From DASUGC01 sp035606665 (GTDB taxonomy: Bacteria; Acidobacteriota; Vicinamibacteria; Vicinamibacterales; SCN-69-37), in assembly GCA_035606665.1 (NCBI GenBank), contig DATNEY010000021.1, positions 161,088 to 225,087 of the forward strand: a stretch of DNA of 64,000 nt. Direction: 5' to 3'. The notes under the pieces were generated by a model that saw nothing but the letters and a program-made list of their open reading frames with translations, did not search any database and was not told where the DNA came from. A program made the position numbers and the translations under genes. Within the stretch, counting starts at the first letter, position 1. Each line of letters begins with the position of its first letter. Shown here piece by piece: positions 52,099-61,451 of this stretch.

Positions 52099-55000
52099 GT
52101 GTACGTTGAACTCCACACTTCGTCGTCTTTTTCGTTCTTGGATGGCGCCTCTCTCCCCGCGACGCTCGTCGAGCGCGCCGCTGAGCTGGGCTATCCAGCC
52201 GTGGCGCTCATGGACCGCGACGGTCTGTACGGCGCGCCGCAGTTCTATCGCGCCGCGAAGCAGGCCGGCATCAAAGCCATCGTCGGCGCTGAGCTCACGA
52301 TCGGCATGGACCCGGAGATCGCGAAGCGTCCCGCTGGTGCGCCGACGCCGTGGACGTTGCCGGTGCTCGTGCAGTCGGCCGAGGGCTACAAGCAGCTCTG
52401 CCGGATCATCACGCGCGCGAAGCTGAAGTCGCCGAAGGGCCAGTTCTATCTGCGCCTGGAGGATCTGCAGGGACAGACGAACGGACTCATCGCGCTCGCG
52501 GGCAGGCCGGCGCTCGAGGCCGAGCGGCACGGCGTCGGTGGACTCGTCACACAACTCACGTCCGTGTTCGGCCGCGGAAACGTCTGGGTCGAGTTGCAGC
52601 GTCACTTCCGTCGCGACGAGCAGTCCGTACTGCAGTCGCTGATGGATCTCGCGTCGGCGTTCCGGCTGCCGGTGATGGCGTCGAACGGCGTGCGGTTCGC
52701 GTCGCCGGAGTCGCGGCCGCTGTACGACGTCCTCACGTGCATCCGTAACAAGACGACGCTGGAGAAGGCGGGGCGGCTGCTGACGATGAACGCGGAGCGG
52801 TTTTTGAAGCCGCCGGAGAAGATGGCGCGGCTCTTTGGCGATCTCCCGCAGGCGATTGCGGGGACGGAAGCGCTGGCCGAGCGGCTCGAGTTCACGCTCG
52901 CGAATCTCGGCTATCGCTTTCCCGACTATCCCGTGCCGGAAGGCGAATCGCAGTCGTCGTTTCTCAGGCGCATCGCGCAGGTCGGCGCGCGCGATCGCTA
53001 TCGTCCGTATCACGACAAGGCAAAGGCGCAAATCGCGCGAGAGCTGGATCTCATCGAGCGGCTCGACCTCGCCGGCTACTTCCTCATCGTCTGGGACATC
53101 GTCAATTTCTGCCGGCAGCAGGGGATTCTCGTGCAGGGGCGCGGGTCGGCGGCCAACAGCGCCGTCTGCTACGCGCTCGGCATCACGGCCGTCGATCCCG
53201 TCGGCATGGAGCTGCTCTTCGAGAGGTTTCTGAGCGAGGAGCGCGGCGAGTGGCCCGACATCGATCTCGATCTGCCGAGCGGCGACCGGCGCGAACGCGT
53301 CATCCAGTACGTCTACGAGCGTTACGGAAAGATGGGCGCCGCCATGACCGCGAACGTCATCACGTATCGCGGCCGATCGGCTGCGCGCGAAGTCGGCAAG
53401 GTGATGGGTTTCACCGAGACCGACGTCGATCGCATGGCGAAGACGATGGTGCAGTTCGAGTTCGTGGATCCGGAGGAGACCATCGCCGGCCACGCACGCG
53501 ATGCGGGGCTCGACGTCGAGGATCCGCGAACGATGCAGTTCATGCGGCTGTGGAAGGAGGCGCAGGACCTGCCGCGCCATCTCGGCCAGCATTCGGGCGG
53601 CATGGTCGTCTGCCAGGGCCGGCTGGACGAGGTCGTCCCGCTCGAAAACGCCTCCATGCCCGGCCGCGTCGTCGTGCAGTGGGACAAGGACGACTGCGCG
53701 GATCTTGGCATCATCAAAGTCGATCTGCTCGGGCTCGGGATGTTGGCGGTGATTGAGGAAGCGATCACCATCATTAACGGCACAACCGACAACCTACAAC
53801 CTGCAACCAACAATTCCGGGGAGTCCGAAGAACTTGATTGCAGGTTGCCGGTTGCAGGTTGCAGGTTTGACATAGCTCATCTCCCACCAAACGACCCGGC
53901 TGTCTATGAGATGTTCCAGCGAGCCGATACGGTTGGTGTTTTTCAAATAGAGTCGCGCGCGCAGATGGCGACTTTGCCCCGTATGAAGCCGGTGCACTTC
54001 TACGATCTCGTCGTCGAAGTCGCGATTATCCGTCCCGGTCCCATCGTCGGCAAGATGGTGCATCCGTATCTGAAGCGCCGGCGAGGCGAGGAGAAGGTCA
54101 CCTACGCGCATCCGCTGCTCGAGCCCGTGCTGAAGCGCACGCTTGGCGTGCCACTCTTTCAGGAACAGCTCCTGAAGATGGCGATGGTCGTCGCGGATTT
54201 TTCCGGCGGCGAGGCCGAGGAGCTGCGCCGTGCGATGGGCTTCAAGCGATCGGCGAAGCGGATGAAGGCGATCGAGACGCGCCTGCGCGAGGGCATGGCG
54301 CGGAACGGCATCACGGGCGAGGCCGCGGATCAGATCGTGCTGTCGATATCTTCGTTTGCTTTGTATGGCTTCCCCGAATCGCACGCGGCCAGTTTCGCGC
54401 TGCTCGTGTATGCGAGCGGCTACCTCAAAGCGCATTACCCCGCGGCGTTCTATACCGCGCTCCTCAACAACCAGCCCATGGGCTTTTACCATCCGGCAAC
54501 GCTCGTGAAGGACGCCCAGCGCCGCGGCGTTCGCTTCCAGCCGATCGACGTGCAGGTCAGCGACTGGCCGTGCACCATCGAACAGGACGGCAGCATCCGG
54601 CTCGGACTGCTGCACGTGAGCGGACTCAACTCGGACAGAGGCAAAGGGCTCGTCACGACACGCGCGAAGTCAGGGAAGTTCAGAACGATTGACGATCTCG
54701 CAGAACGGACGAGACTGCGACAGGACGAGATGAGAACACTTGCTGAGATCGGAGCCCTCGCCGCATTTGGAGGTGATAGAAGAACTGCGCTTTGGCAGGC
54801 AGACCATGCGGCTCGGCCTTCGGGGGAATTGTTTCGGTCCTCAGGTTCTCAGGTGCTCGGGTCCTCGGGTGCTCAGGTCCTCAGGTCCTCAGGTGCACGA
54901 ACCCGAGAACCCGAGAACCAGCGGACCCGAGAACCTGAGAACCCGAGCACCCGAGAACAGAGTCCACTCCCGCTCATGTCTTTGTCTGAGCGAATCGCCG

Positions 55001-55392
55001 CCGACTACTCCGGCACCGGTCTAACGATCGGAGCCCACCCCATGTCGATCCTCCGTCCCTCGCTGTCCACCCGTGGCGTCGCCCGCGCGATCGATCTTCC
55101 CAAGTGGCGTCCCGGCCGCCGCGTCCGTGTCGCCGGCGCCGTCATCGTCCGCCAGCGTCCCGGCACCGCGAAGGGGTTTGTGTTTCTGACGATGGAGGAC
55201 GAGACGGGCTTGTCGAACGTCATCATCACGCCGGACACGTACAACCAGTTCAAGCGCGTCGTCGTTGACGAACCGTATCTATTGGTGGAGGGGACGCTGC
55301 AGAACCAGGATGGGGCAGTGTCAGTGAAGGCGGAGCGGATTGAATCGTTGAAGGCGACGACACCGGAACAGCCGTCCAGAGATTTTCATTGA
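52099..55392 (+). CDS. dnaE2: Error-prone DNA polymerase DnaE2 with two repeat-encoded insertions
   Basis: DnaE2 performs mutagenic lesion bypass in the ImuA-ImuB-DnaE2 mutasome. The 1097-residue protein has an N-terminal PHP domain (YVELHTSSSFSFLDGAS), a polymerase core with the catalytic PDIDLDLP (about 386-393, Asp387 and Asp389), the GFPESHAASFALLVYASGYL block and a C-terminal OB-fold. Two insertions interrupt it: about residues 564-591 (from a CAACCTGCAACC array) and about 912-954 (from a GGTTCTCA array). Both are in frame. GTG 52099 gives the usual start; no LexA box is clear upstream. Confidence 0.92.
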   Translation: MYVELHTSSSFSFLDGASLPATLVERAAELGYPAVALMDRDGLYGAPQFYRAAKQAGIKAIVGAELTIGMDPEIAKRPAGAPTPWTLPVLVQSAEGYKQLCRIITRAKLKSPKGQFYLRLEDLQGQTNGLIALAGRPALEAERHGVGGLVTQLTSVFGRGNVWVELQRHFRRDEQSVLQSLMDLASAFRLPVMASNGVRFASPESRPLYDVLTCIRNKTTLEKAGRLLTMNAERFLKPPEKMARLFGDLPQAIAGTEALAERLEFTLANLGYRFPDYPVPEGESQSSFLRRIAQVGARDRYRPYHDKAKAQIARELDLIERLDLAGYFLIVWDIVNFCRQQGILVQGRGSAANSAVCYALGITAVDPVGMELLFERFLSEERGEWPDIDLDLPSGDRRERVIQYVYERYGKMGAAMTANVITYRGRSAAREVGKVMGFTETDVDRMAKTMVQFEFVDPEETIAGHARDAGLDVEDPRTMQFMRLWKEAQDLPRHLGQHSGGMVVCQGRLDEVVPLENASMPGRVVVQWDKDDCADLGIIKVDLLGLGMLAVIEEAITIINGTTDNLQPATNNSGESEELDCRLPVAGCRFDIAHLPPNDPAVYEMFQRADTVGVFQIESRAQMATLPRMKPVHFYDLVVEVAIIRPGPIVGKMVHPYLKRRRGEEKVTYAHPLLEPVLKRTLGVPLFQEQLLKMAMVVADFSGGEAEELRRAMGFKRSAKRMKAIETRLREGMARNGITGEAADQIVLSISSFALYGFPESHAASFALLVYASGYLKAHYPAAFYTALLNNQPMGFYHPATLVKDAQRRGVRFQPIDVQVSDWPCTIEQDGSIRLGLLHVSGLNSDRGKGLVTTRAKSGKFRTIDDLAERTRLRQDEMRTLAEIGALAAFGGDRRTALWQADHAARPSGELFRSSGSQVLGSSGAQVLRSSGARTREPENQRTREPENPSTREQSPLPLMSLSERIAADYSGTGLTIGAHPMSILRPSLSTRGVARAIDLPKWRPGRRVRVAGAVIVRQRPGTAKGFVFLTMEDETGLSNVIITPDTYNQFKRVVVDEPYLLVEGTLQNQDGAVSVKAERIESLKATTPEQPSRDFH
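53789..53869. repeat. CAACCTGCAACC array and inverted arm inside dnaE2
   Basis: The left arm (53789-53815) holds ACAACCTACAACCTGCAACC and AACAATT. The right arm (53836-53869) holds GATTGCAGGTTGCC and GGTTGCAGG units, the inverted copy. It closely resembles 31311-31392, between sixA and glgC. It encodes about 28 extra residues before the conserved DPAVYEMFQRADTVGVFQ text. Confidence 0.9.
54836..54957. repeat. GGTTCTCA array and inverted arm inside dnaE2
   Basis: The left arm (54836-54896) is seven octamers of GGTTCTCA type, and the right arm (about 54900-54957) is the inverted CCCGAGAA/CCTGAGAA set. The encoded peptide GSQVLGSSGAQV is identical to that encoded in imuB. It lies between the helix-hairpin-helix region and the OB-fold. 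Confidence 0.9.
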
Positions 55393-55423
55393 TGATGGCG
55401 TTGCCCGAGCTAACATCCCCGTC

Positions 55424-55852
55424 GTGCCCGCTTTGACGACCTCGCCACGCAAAGCCCCAGCCGGTCTCGTCTTTTGCTCGATCGCCTTTCTTCTCTTTGG
55501 ACTCGTGTTTCTTGTTCTTGGTGTGCTGTTCCTGGTCGCGCCAGCGTCGCTTCGCGACGCTGGGTTTGGGCAAGACGTCACGTTTGGCGGGAGAGTCGTC
55601 GGCCTGCTCATGTTTGCTGGCTTTGGAGCACTGCTCGCGTGGCCTGCCTGGGGGCTGATTCGCTTTATTCCATTCGCGCTCCAAATCGCCCGCGGCCTCG
55701 GGCTGGCCTTTGCTGCGCTGTCTGTGAAGCGCATCGCCAACGGCGACGCAAGTCCGCTGTTCGACTGGCCGGTTGTTGTTGTCGGACTCGCGATGGCAGG
55801 CTACCTGTCACTTCCATCCGTTCGCGCTCTTTTCCGGCGGCCGGGCGACTAG
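55424..55852 (+). CDS. Small membrane protein of unknown function
   Basis: The 142-residue protein has three to four hydrophobic segments (LVFCSIAFLLFGLVFLVLGVLFLVAP, VVGLLMFAGFGALLAWPAWGLI, WPVVVVGLAMAGYLSL). It starts at GTG 55424, 31 bases after dnaE2. No family is recognised. It abuts the next membrane-protein gene with no gap, and the two may work together. Confidence 0.6.
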   Translation: MPALTTSPRKAPAGLVFCSIAFLLFGLVFLVLGVLFLVAPASLRDAGFGQDVTFGGRVVGLLMFAGFGALLAWPAWGLIRFIPFALQIARGLGLAFAALSVKRIANGDASPLFDWPVVVVGLAMAGYLSLPSVRALFRRPGD

Positions 55853-56272
55853 TTGAAACTGTTCCTGGTGGCGGTTGGAAGCTGGGTGAGCGGTCTCGCG
55901 ACCTTCGTGATCTGCACTGGCGGTCCGGCTGGCATGTTTCGCGGATTTACCGGAATTCTTGCTGTCATCTCGCTGGTTGCCGCGACGCCGACAATCGGCG
56001 TCCTGTTTCTCCCAACCATGTTCTGGCTTCGGTCCCGAACTCCAACGGCGGCGTTGGGCACGTACGTCGCCGCCGGCCTGGCGGTTGGGCTGATCCCGGG
56101 CCTTGTTACTGCGTTGATCGCGGGCTCGGTCCAGTACATCGACAGCTCACCGAGGGGCCCACTTGAACTCGTGACGTCAACCTCCGGGCTGGCCGGCCTT
56201 GCGGCAGGCGTAGTTTCGGGAGTCGCTTGCGGTGCCGGATTCTACGCCGGCATCGCCCGGAGGACGGCCTAG
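55853..56272 (+). CDS. Small four-helix membrane protein of unknown function
   Basis: The 139-residue protein is almost wholly hydrophobic, with four likely transmembrane helices. It starts with TTG 55853 directly after the preceding stop. No named family is recognised. Its 3' end overlaps the convergent DUF3830-like gene by 4 bases. Confidence 0.55.
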   Translation: MKLFLVAVGSWVSGLATFVICTGGPAGMFRGFTGILAVISLVAATPTIGVLFLPTMFWLRSRTPTAALGTYVAAGLAVGLIPGLVTALIAGSVQYIDSSPRGPLELVTSTSGLAGLAAGVVSGVACGAGFYAGIARRTA

Positions 56273-56691
56273 GCCGGGCCGACTTCCTCAAACACGACTG
56301 GCTTCTCTCCTTCGTGCCAGACACGTGTGCCGAGCGCTTTGAGCTCGTCGGCAGCGATGTCGAGCGTGAGGAAGTGATTGCCGGCAAGCGGTCCGAGTCG
56401 AGACGCGAAGACCGTGACGCCGTACGGGATGAGAATCTCGCAGTCGCTAGCCCCTTCCGGGTAGAACAGCACTTCGCCCGGCGCTGGTTGATGCTTCAGG
56501 TTTTCCTCCGGAACACTGGTCTTGAGCCCGTGCAGCGGCATCCAGATCGCCTGCCCGCTCCATCGGGCCTGCAGCACCTTTCCGCGCAGCGGAAGCAGCG
56601 CTCGAAAGGCAGCGCAGGTGTGCGGAGCACGCTCCACCTCCAGCCTGCCTCGAATCGACCGATCGCCAATGGTGATGAGAATGGGATTCAT
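56269..56691 (-). CDS. DUF3830 family, cyclophilin-like protein
   Basis: The 140-residue protein has alternating strand sequence with HTCAAFRALLPLRGKVLQARWSGQAIWMPL and LKHQPAPGEVLFYPEG, the text of the DUF3830 family, whose structures have a cyclophilin-like fold. Catalytic activity is not established. ATG 56691 gives the family-typical start. It is alone on the minus strand, overlapping its convergent neighbour by 4 bases. Confidence 0.7.
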   Translation of the reverse strand: MNPILITIGDRSIRGRLEVERAPHTCAAFRALLPLRGKVLQARWSGQAIWMPLHGLKTSVPEENLKHQPAPGEVLFYPEGASDCEILIPYGVTVFASRLGPLAGNHFLTLDIAADELKALGTRVWHEGEKPVVFEEVGPA

Positions 56692-56753
56692 CGCACAGAG
56701 ATAGTATGCGTGCGGCGGAACAGGCTCACGGCAATCGCATCACAGGAGAGGGC

Positions 56754-57155
56754 ATGGACAACGTACAGCTTTTGAAGGGTCTCTACGAGGCATTCGGTCG
56801 TGGAGACATGCCGACCGTTCTTGGGTCGATGGATCCGAACATCAGGTGGCACCAGGCCGAGGGCAATCCCTACAGGCCCAGCGGCGAGCCGTGGGCGGGA
56901 CCGGATGCCGTCCTCAACAATCTCTTCATGAAACTGGGCGCAGAGTGGGACGGCTTCACCGTGCATCCACAGTCGTTTCATGGAGCTGGAGACAGCGTCA
57001 TCGTGGAAGGTCGCTACAGCGGAACCTACAAGCCGACGGGGAAGAGCATCGACGCACAGTTCTGCCACGTGTGGGACGTGAAGAACGGGAAGGTGACCAG
57101 GTTCCAGCAGTACGTCGACACAGCCCAGATCCAGGATGCCATGGGCGCTCGATGA
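56754..57155 (+). CDS. SnoaL-like NTF2-fold protein
   Basis: The 133-residue protein has the NTF2/SnoaL fold pattern: LLKGLYEAFGRGDMPTVLGSMDPNIRW, GPDAVLNNLF and VEGRYSGTYKPTGKSIDAQFCHVWDVKNGKVTRFQQYVDT. Family members are small cyclases, isomerases or binding proteins. AGGAG lies about 7 bases before ATG 56754; the frame upstream to 56706 is not needed. Its stop overlaps the next start (ATGA). Confidence 0.8.
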   Translation: MDNVQLLKGLYEAFGRGDMPTVLGSMDPNIRWHQAEGNPYRPSGEPWAGPDAVLNNLFMKLGAEWDGFTVHPQSFHGAGDSVIVEGRYSGTYKPTGKSIDAQFCHVWDVKNGKVTRFQQYVDTAQIQDAMGAR

Positions 57156-57889
57156 GCGAACCCGTCATCGACGTCGCAAAGGCGATTCATTCAGACCGGT
57201 ACAAGGACGCCGTCGCGGTGTTCGCCGCGGGCTCGCTGATTCGTGGAGAGGGAACGCCGTTCTCTGACCTGGACCTGGTCGTTGTGTACGCCCAGCTTCC
57301 GTGTGCGTACCGGGAGTCGTTCAAGTTCGGCGGCTATCCGGTGGAGGCCTTCGTCCATGATCCGGCGACACTGGAGTACTTTTTCCTGGAAGTCGATCGA
57401 CCCAGCGGCGTTCCCGCGTTGCCTCAGATGGTTGTGGAGGGAATCGAGATCCCCAGCTCGTCCGAGATCTCACGGGGCTTGAAACAACGGGCGGCCGCGG
57501 TGATCGCGGCCGGACCAGCCGCGCTCGACAACGAGACCGAACAGCGGATGCGCTATTTCATTTCCGATCTCCTGGATGACTTGCGCGCTCCAAGATCGCA
57601 GGATGAGATGATCGGCGCGGGCGCTCGGCTGTACGAGCAACTGGCCGACTATTACCTGCGGCGTCGCGGGCTGTGGTCGGCGAAGGGTAAGGCGATTCCC
57701 CGAGTGCTCAACCGGGTGGAACCTGGCCTGTCCGCCGCCTACAGCGACGCGTTCGCCGCTCTGTTCGCGAAAGGCGAACCAGAAGCGGCCATCCGGCTGG
57801 CGGAAGGACTTCTCGAGGAAGCCGGCGGGACACTCTTCGAGGGATATCGGGCCGATGCTCCGGCGGGATGGCGGCGACAACCGGACTAG
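57152..57889 (+). CDS. Nucleotidyltransferase-fold protein
   Basis: The 245-residue protein has GSLIRGEGTPFSDLDLVVVY, the Pol-beta-type GS-X10-DxD nucleotidyltransferase motif (Asp pair near 39-41). The C-terminal half is helical, as in aminoglycoside nucleotidyltransferases and small MNT-like proteins. ATG 57152 overlaps the preceding stop by 4 bases. Substrate is unknown; resistance or a toxin-antitoxin role is possible but not shown. Confidence 0.75.
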   Translation: MSEPVIDVAKAIHSDRYKDAVAVFAAGSLIRGEGTPFSDLDLVVVYAQLPCAYRESFKFGGYPVEAFVHDPATLEYFFLEVDRPSGVPALPQMVVEGIEIPSSSEISRGLKQRAAAVIAAGPAALDNETEQRMRYFISDLLDDLRAPRSQDEMIGAGARLYEQLADYYLRRRGLWSAKGKAIPRVLNRVEPGLSAAYSDAFAALFAKGEPEAAIRLAEGLLEEAGGTLFEGYRADAPAGWRRQPD

Positions 57890-57926
57890 AATCGCGCGAG
57901 TCGCCGTTTTGGTGCCAGGAGGCCTC

Positions 57927-58340
57927 ATGTCTGCGGAGAACAAAGCAATCGTGCGGAAGTGGTTCGATGAAGTCTGGAACCAGGGCAAAGTCGAAACGAT
58001 CGATAAGTTGCTGGCCCCTGGTGCGGTCGTGCACGGACTGGGGCCGGCGCCGATGATTGGTCCGGCGGGCTTCAAGGCGTTTCACTCCGCCTACCGGAAC
58101 GCCTTCCCGGACGTGACGCTGCAGGTCGACGACCTGATTGCAGAGGGGGATTGCGTCGCTGCGAGATGGAGCGGCAAGGGGACTCACAAGGGCGACGGCC
58201 TCGGCTTCGCTGCAACCAACAAGCCTGCGACCTTTAGCGGCATGACGATAGTTCGCGTGCAAAATGGCCAGCTGGTCGAGGGATGGAATCAGTTCGATCA
58301 GTTTGGAATGCTGCAGCAGCTCGGCCAGTTAGGGAGCTAG
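57927..58340 (+). CDS. Ester cyclase-like NTF2-fold protein (SnoaL)
   Basis: The 137-residue protein has the SnoaL polyketide-cyclase pattern: IVRKWFDEVWNQGKVETIDKLLAPG, GFKAFHSAYRNAFPDVTLQVDDLIAEGD and FSGMTIVRVQNGQLVEGWNQFD. AGGAGG lies 7 bases before ATG 57927, and a TAGAAT box overlaps the preceding stop. It is not closely similar to the NTF2 protein at 56754. Its substrate is unknown. Confidence 0.82.
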   Translation: MSAENKAIVRKWFDEVWNQGKVETIDKLLAPGAVVHGLGPAPMIGPAGFKAFHSAYRNAFPDVTLQVDDLIAEGDCVAARWSGKGTHKGDGLGFAATNKPATFSGMTIVRVQNGQLVEGWNQFDQFGMLQQLGQLGS

Positions 58341-58343
58341 AAT
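58338..58343 (+). promoter_or_regulatory. Candidate -10 box of the kinase-TPR gene
   Basis: GAGCTAGAATCC holds TAGAAT, ending 10 bases before ATG 58354, and overlaps the preceding stop codon. The region resembles those before the kinase starts at 61774 and 63355. Confidence 0.45.
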
Positions 58344-58353
58344 CCCGCATCCC

Positions 58354-60690
58354 ATGTCCCTCGACCCCGGCGCCCGTATCAATCACTATGAAGTGATTGC
58401 CCTGCTTGGCGAGGGTGGCATGGGCGAGGTCTACCGCGCGCTCGATACGACGCTCGGGCGCCATGTCGCGCTGAAGGTGCTGCCGCCGGAGCTCGCGCAA
58501 GACCCCGTTCGCATCGAGCGATTCCGGCGCGAGGCGCGCACCGTCGCGGCGCTGAATCACCCTCACATCGTCACGATTTATTCCGTCGAACAGGATGCCG
58601 CGAGCGGCGCGGTCTTCCTGACGATGGAACTCGTGGAAGGCGAGTCGCTGGATCGGCGATTGCCCACCGGTGGCTTGTCCGTGCCGAAACTGCTCGACCT
58701 CGCCGCCACGCTCGCGGATGCGCTCGCCGCGGCGCACGACAAGCACATCGTGCATCGGGATCTGAAGCCCGGTAACGTGATGCTGACCGCTGACGGGCGT
58801 CTGAAGGTGCTGGACTTCGGTCTGGCGAAATCAACCGACCCGGCGGCCGCATCTGCCGCGACCAAGACTGATCTTCGCACGACCGACGGCGTCACCTTAG
58901 GCACGGTGCCGTACATGTCGCCCGAGCAGCTCGAAGGCGCGGAGCTCGACGGGCGTTCGGACGTCTTCTCGCTCGGCGTCCTGCTTCACGAGGCCGCGAC
59001 GGGCTCGCGGCCATTTCGCGGAGGTAGCAAGGCCGCGGTCATGTCCTCGATCCTTCGGGATGCGCCGCCGCCGATTGGCGAGCTGCGGACCGATCTGCCG
59101 GCGGGATTCGTCCGGTTGATTGCGCGCTGCCTCGAGAAAGACCGCAACCGTCGAATTCAAACCGCTCGCGACGTGCGGAACGAGGTCGATCAGATTCGGC
59201 GAGAGCTCGAGACAGGTCCGGGGGCGCCCGCTCCAGCTTCAGTGGGTCCTCGCACCAGCGCGGGCTCCACGACTACTCAAACGATGGGCGCCGGAAGATA
59301 TCAGCGATCGATGGTCGTCCTGCCGTTCGCGAACCTGAGCGCGGATCCCGACAACGAGTTCTTCAGCGACGGACTGACCGAGGAGTTGATCGCAGACCTG
59401 GCGAAGGTCGGCGCGCTTCAGGTGATCTCCCGCACATCGTCGATGCAGCTCAAGGGCACGAAGAAGAGTGTCCGCGAGATCGGCCAGGACCTCAACGTGG
59501 GCTACGTGCTGGAAGGCAGCGTCCGCAGGGCAGGGAACAGCCTGCGGATCACGGCGCAGCTTATCGACGTTGCGACCGATGCGCCGCTCTGGTCGGACAA
59601 GTACAGCGGGACGATGGACGACGTGTTCGAGGTGCAGGAGCGGGTGTCGCGAGAGATCGTGAAGGCACTGGGGGTGCGGCTGACGGCGGAGGAGGCGCGG
59701 CGTCTTTCGGAACGCCCGATCGCCGATCCGCACGCGTTCGAGCTGTACCTGCAGGCGCGGCAGCAGCTCCGGCGCTACGACATTGCGACGGCGGTCCCGC
59801 TCATCGAGGAAGCGATCCGCATCGAAGGCGAAACGCCACCGCTCATGGCCATGCGGGCGTGGGCCACGTTGTGGCTGGTGCGCCTGGGGGCGGCGCCGGA
59901 TCAGTCGCCGCTCGATGAGGCCGATCGCGTGGCGCAGGCACTGGCCGTGCAACGGCCGGATGCGTCGTATGTGCATTCGCTGCTCGGGAATCTCAAGTAC
60001 GAGCGCGGCCACCTGCTCGAGGCGCTGCGCCATTTCCGGCGGGCGATCGAGCTCGAGCCCAACGACACGGATTCGCTCGTGATGATGGCGTTCACGCTGG
60101 TGGGCGCCGGCCAGGACGACGCGGCGCAGGCGCTGGCGCCGCGGCTCGTGCAGAGCGATCCCTTGTCGGCCGTCACCTGGACGGCCGCCGGCGGTCCGTT
60201 GTGGTTCGTGGGGCGCGCCGCCGAGGGTATTCCGATCATGAAGCGCGGACTCGAGATCGATCCGAACAGCTTCATCGCGCACTGGTGCACGGGCTATTGC
60301 TGTGCCGTCGCCGGCCGGATCGAGGATGCGAAAGGGCACGCCGCGCATCTCCGGCGGCTCTTCGACGGTGGGCCTTACACTCGGCAACTGCTTGCGCTCG
60401 TCGACGGTCTCGAAGGCCGCCAGGCGGAAGCGCGCGAGTGGCTCGCTCCAATCAACATCGCGATTCTGGATCCACACCAGCAGTTCCATCTCGCGGAAGC
60501 GTTCCTTGTCGCCGGCGATCTGGAGCGCGGCCTCGAGCTCCTCGAGCGATCGAATTTCGGCTTCCATCCGTACACGTACATGGCCCATCACTGCCGGTTC
60601 CTCGATCCGGTTCGGGACACGCCGAGGTTTCAGGCGGTGCTCGCGCAGGCGAAGGAGCGGACTGAGGCGTTCAAGAGGGCGGCGGGGTAG
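58354..60690 (+). CDS. Ser/Thr protein kinase with TolB-N-like and TPR domains
   Basis: The kinase domain (about 12-275 of 778 residues) has LGEGGMGEVYRA, VALKVLPPE, HRDLKPGNVM, DFGLAKS and MSPEQLEGAELDGRSDVFSLG. No transmembrane helix is evident. A TolB-N-like domain (about 320-450, VVLPFANLSADPDNEFFSDGLTEELI and LEGSVRRAGNSLRITAQLID) and TPR repeats (about 470-770) follow, as in many acidobacterial cytosolic kinases. It begins SLDPGARINHYEV, the start motif shared with the two damaged kinases downstream. Confidence 0.92.
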   Translation: MSLDPGARINHYEVIALLGEGGMGEVYRALDTTLGRHVALKVLPPELAQDPVRIERFRREARTVAALNHPHIVTIYSVEQDAASGAVFLTMELVEGESLDRRLPTGGLSVPKLLDLAATLADALAAAHDKHIVHRDLKPGNVMLTADGRLKVLDFGLAKSTDPAAASAATKTDLRTTDGVTLGTVPYMSPEQLEGAELDGRSDVFSLGVLLHEAATGSRPFRGGSKAAVMSSILRDAPPPIGELRTDLPAGFVRLIARCLEKDRNRRIQTARDVRNEVDQIRRELETGPGAPAPASVGPRTSAGSTTTQTMGAGRYQRSMVVLPFANLSADPDNEFFSDGLTEELIADLAKVGALQVISRTSSMQLKGTKKSVREIGQDLNVGYVLEGSVRRAGNSLRITAQLIDVATDAPLWSDKYSGTMDDVFEVQERVSREIVKALGVRLTAEEARRLSERPIADPHAFELYLQARQQLRRYDIATAVPLIEEAIRIEGETPPLMAMRAWATLWLVRLGAAPDQSPLDEADRVAQALAVQRPDASYVHSLLGNLKYERGHLLEALRHFRRAIELEPNDTDSLVMMAFTLVGAGQDDAAQALAPRLVQSDPLSAVTWTAAGGPLWFVGRAAEGIPIMKRGLEIDPNSFIAHWCTGYCCAVAGRIEDAKGHAAHLRRLFDGGPYTRQLLALVDGLEGRQAEAREWLAPINIAILDPHQQFHLAEAFLVAGDLERGLELLERSNFGFHPYTYMAHHCRFLDPVRDTPRFQAVLAQAKERTEAFKRAAG

Positions 60691-60761
60691 ATGTCGGCGC
60701 CGTCCGGTCAACATGCGATGAGCAGACGACGAGGGGCTAGGGCCTTGCGCGGCGGATCATC

Positions 60762-61451
60762 ATGACAATCCGGAGGATTTCCTCGTTTGGTGATCTCCAC
60801 GCCATGGTTCGTGGCTACGGGGCGGGTCACTACATCTTCCGTGGTGAGCCCGGCGCCTCGTTCAAGCTGCGACCAAAATATGGCCGTAGTGCAGCCTCAA
60901 CGCGTAGCGACGCTCGAGGAATTGAAGTCGCGGCGATGGATGCCTTTGCGCGTCGCGGCGTTCCCTACGTGACGCCAACACCGGTGAACAAGTGGGAGTG
61001 GCTCGCGATTGCTCAACACTACGGGCTCGCCACCAGACTCTTGGACTGGACCGGAAATCCGTTGGTAGCTGCTTATTTTGCTGTGGCCGACAGGCCGATC
61101 TCCGAACGTGTCCTCTATGCCCTGCCCAGATATGAATTCGCGACCGTTGATCAGTCGCGATCCCCGTTTGATCTCGAGGAGGTGGTGGTTTATGAGCCGT
61201 CCCACATATCGACACGAATCGCGGCTCAGGCCGGGCTGTTTACGGTTCATCATCGTCCAGGCGACGTGTTTGCTCATCCTAAGCTCGATCGATGGGTCAT
61301 TGATGAAGACGCGGTCATTGATCTCAGTATCGAGATTGACAAGTACGGTTTCAATCGAGCTACCCTGTTTCCTGGGCTTGAAGGGATAGCCTCCCATGTG
61401 AACGACTGGCATCTGCGCGGCGCTCGTCGGGAAGATCCCGACACCGTCTAG
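60762..61451 (+). CDS. FRG domain protein
   Basis: The 229-residue protein has the FRG signature YIFRGEP (about 26-32) and WEWLAIAQHYGLATRLLDWTGNPLVAAYFAV (about 74-104), the conserved core of the family. FRG proteins are common in accessory and phage-related regions and their function is not firmly known. The lower apparent GC of the coding region and its neighbours suggest a transferred segment. It abuts the convergent Gly-rich gene. Confidence 0.8.
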   Translation: MTIRRISSFGDLHAMVRGYGAGHYIFRGEPGASFKLRPKYGRSAASTRSDARGIEVAAMDAFARRGVPYVTPTPVNKWEWLAIAQHYGLATRLLDWTGNPLVAAYFAVADRPISERVLYALPRYEFATVDQSRSPFDLEEVVVYEPSHISTRIAAQAGLFTVHHRPGDVFAHPKLDRWVIDEDAVIDLSIEIDKYGFNRATLFPGLEGIASHVNDWHLRGARREDPDTV

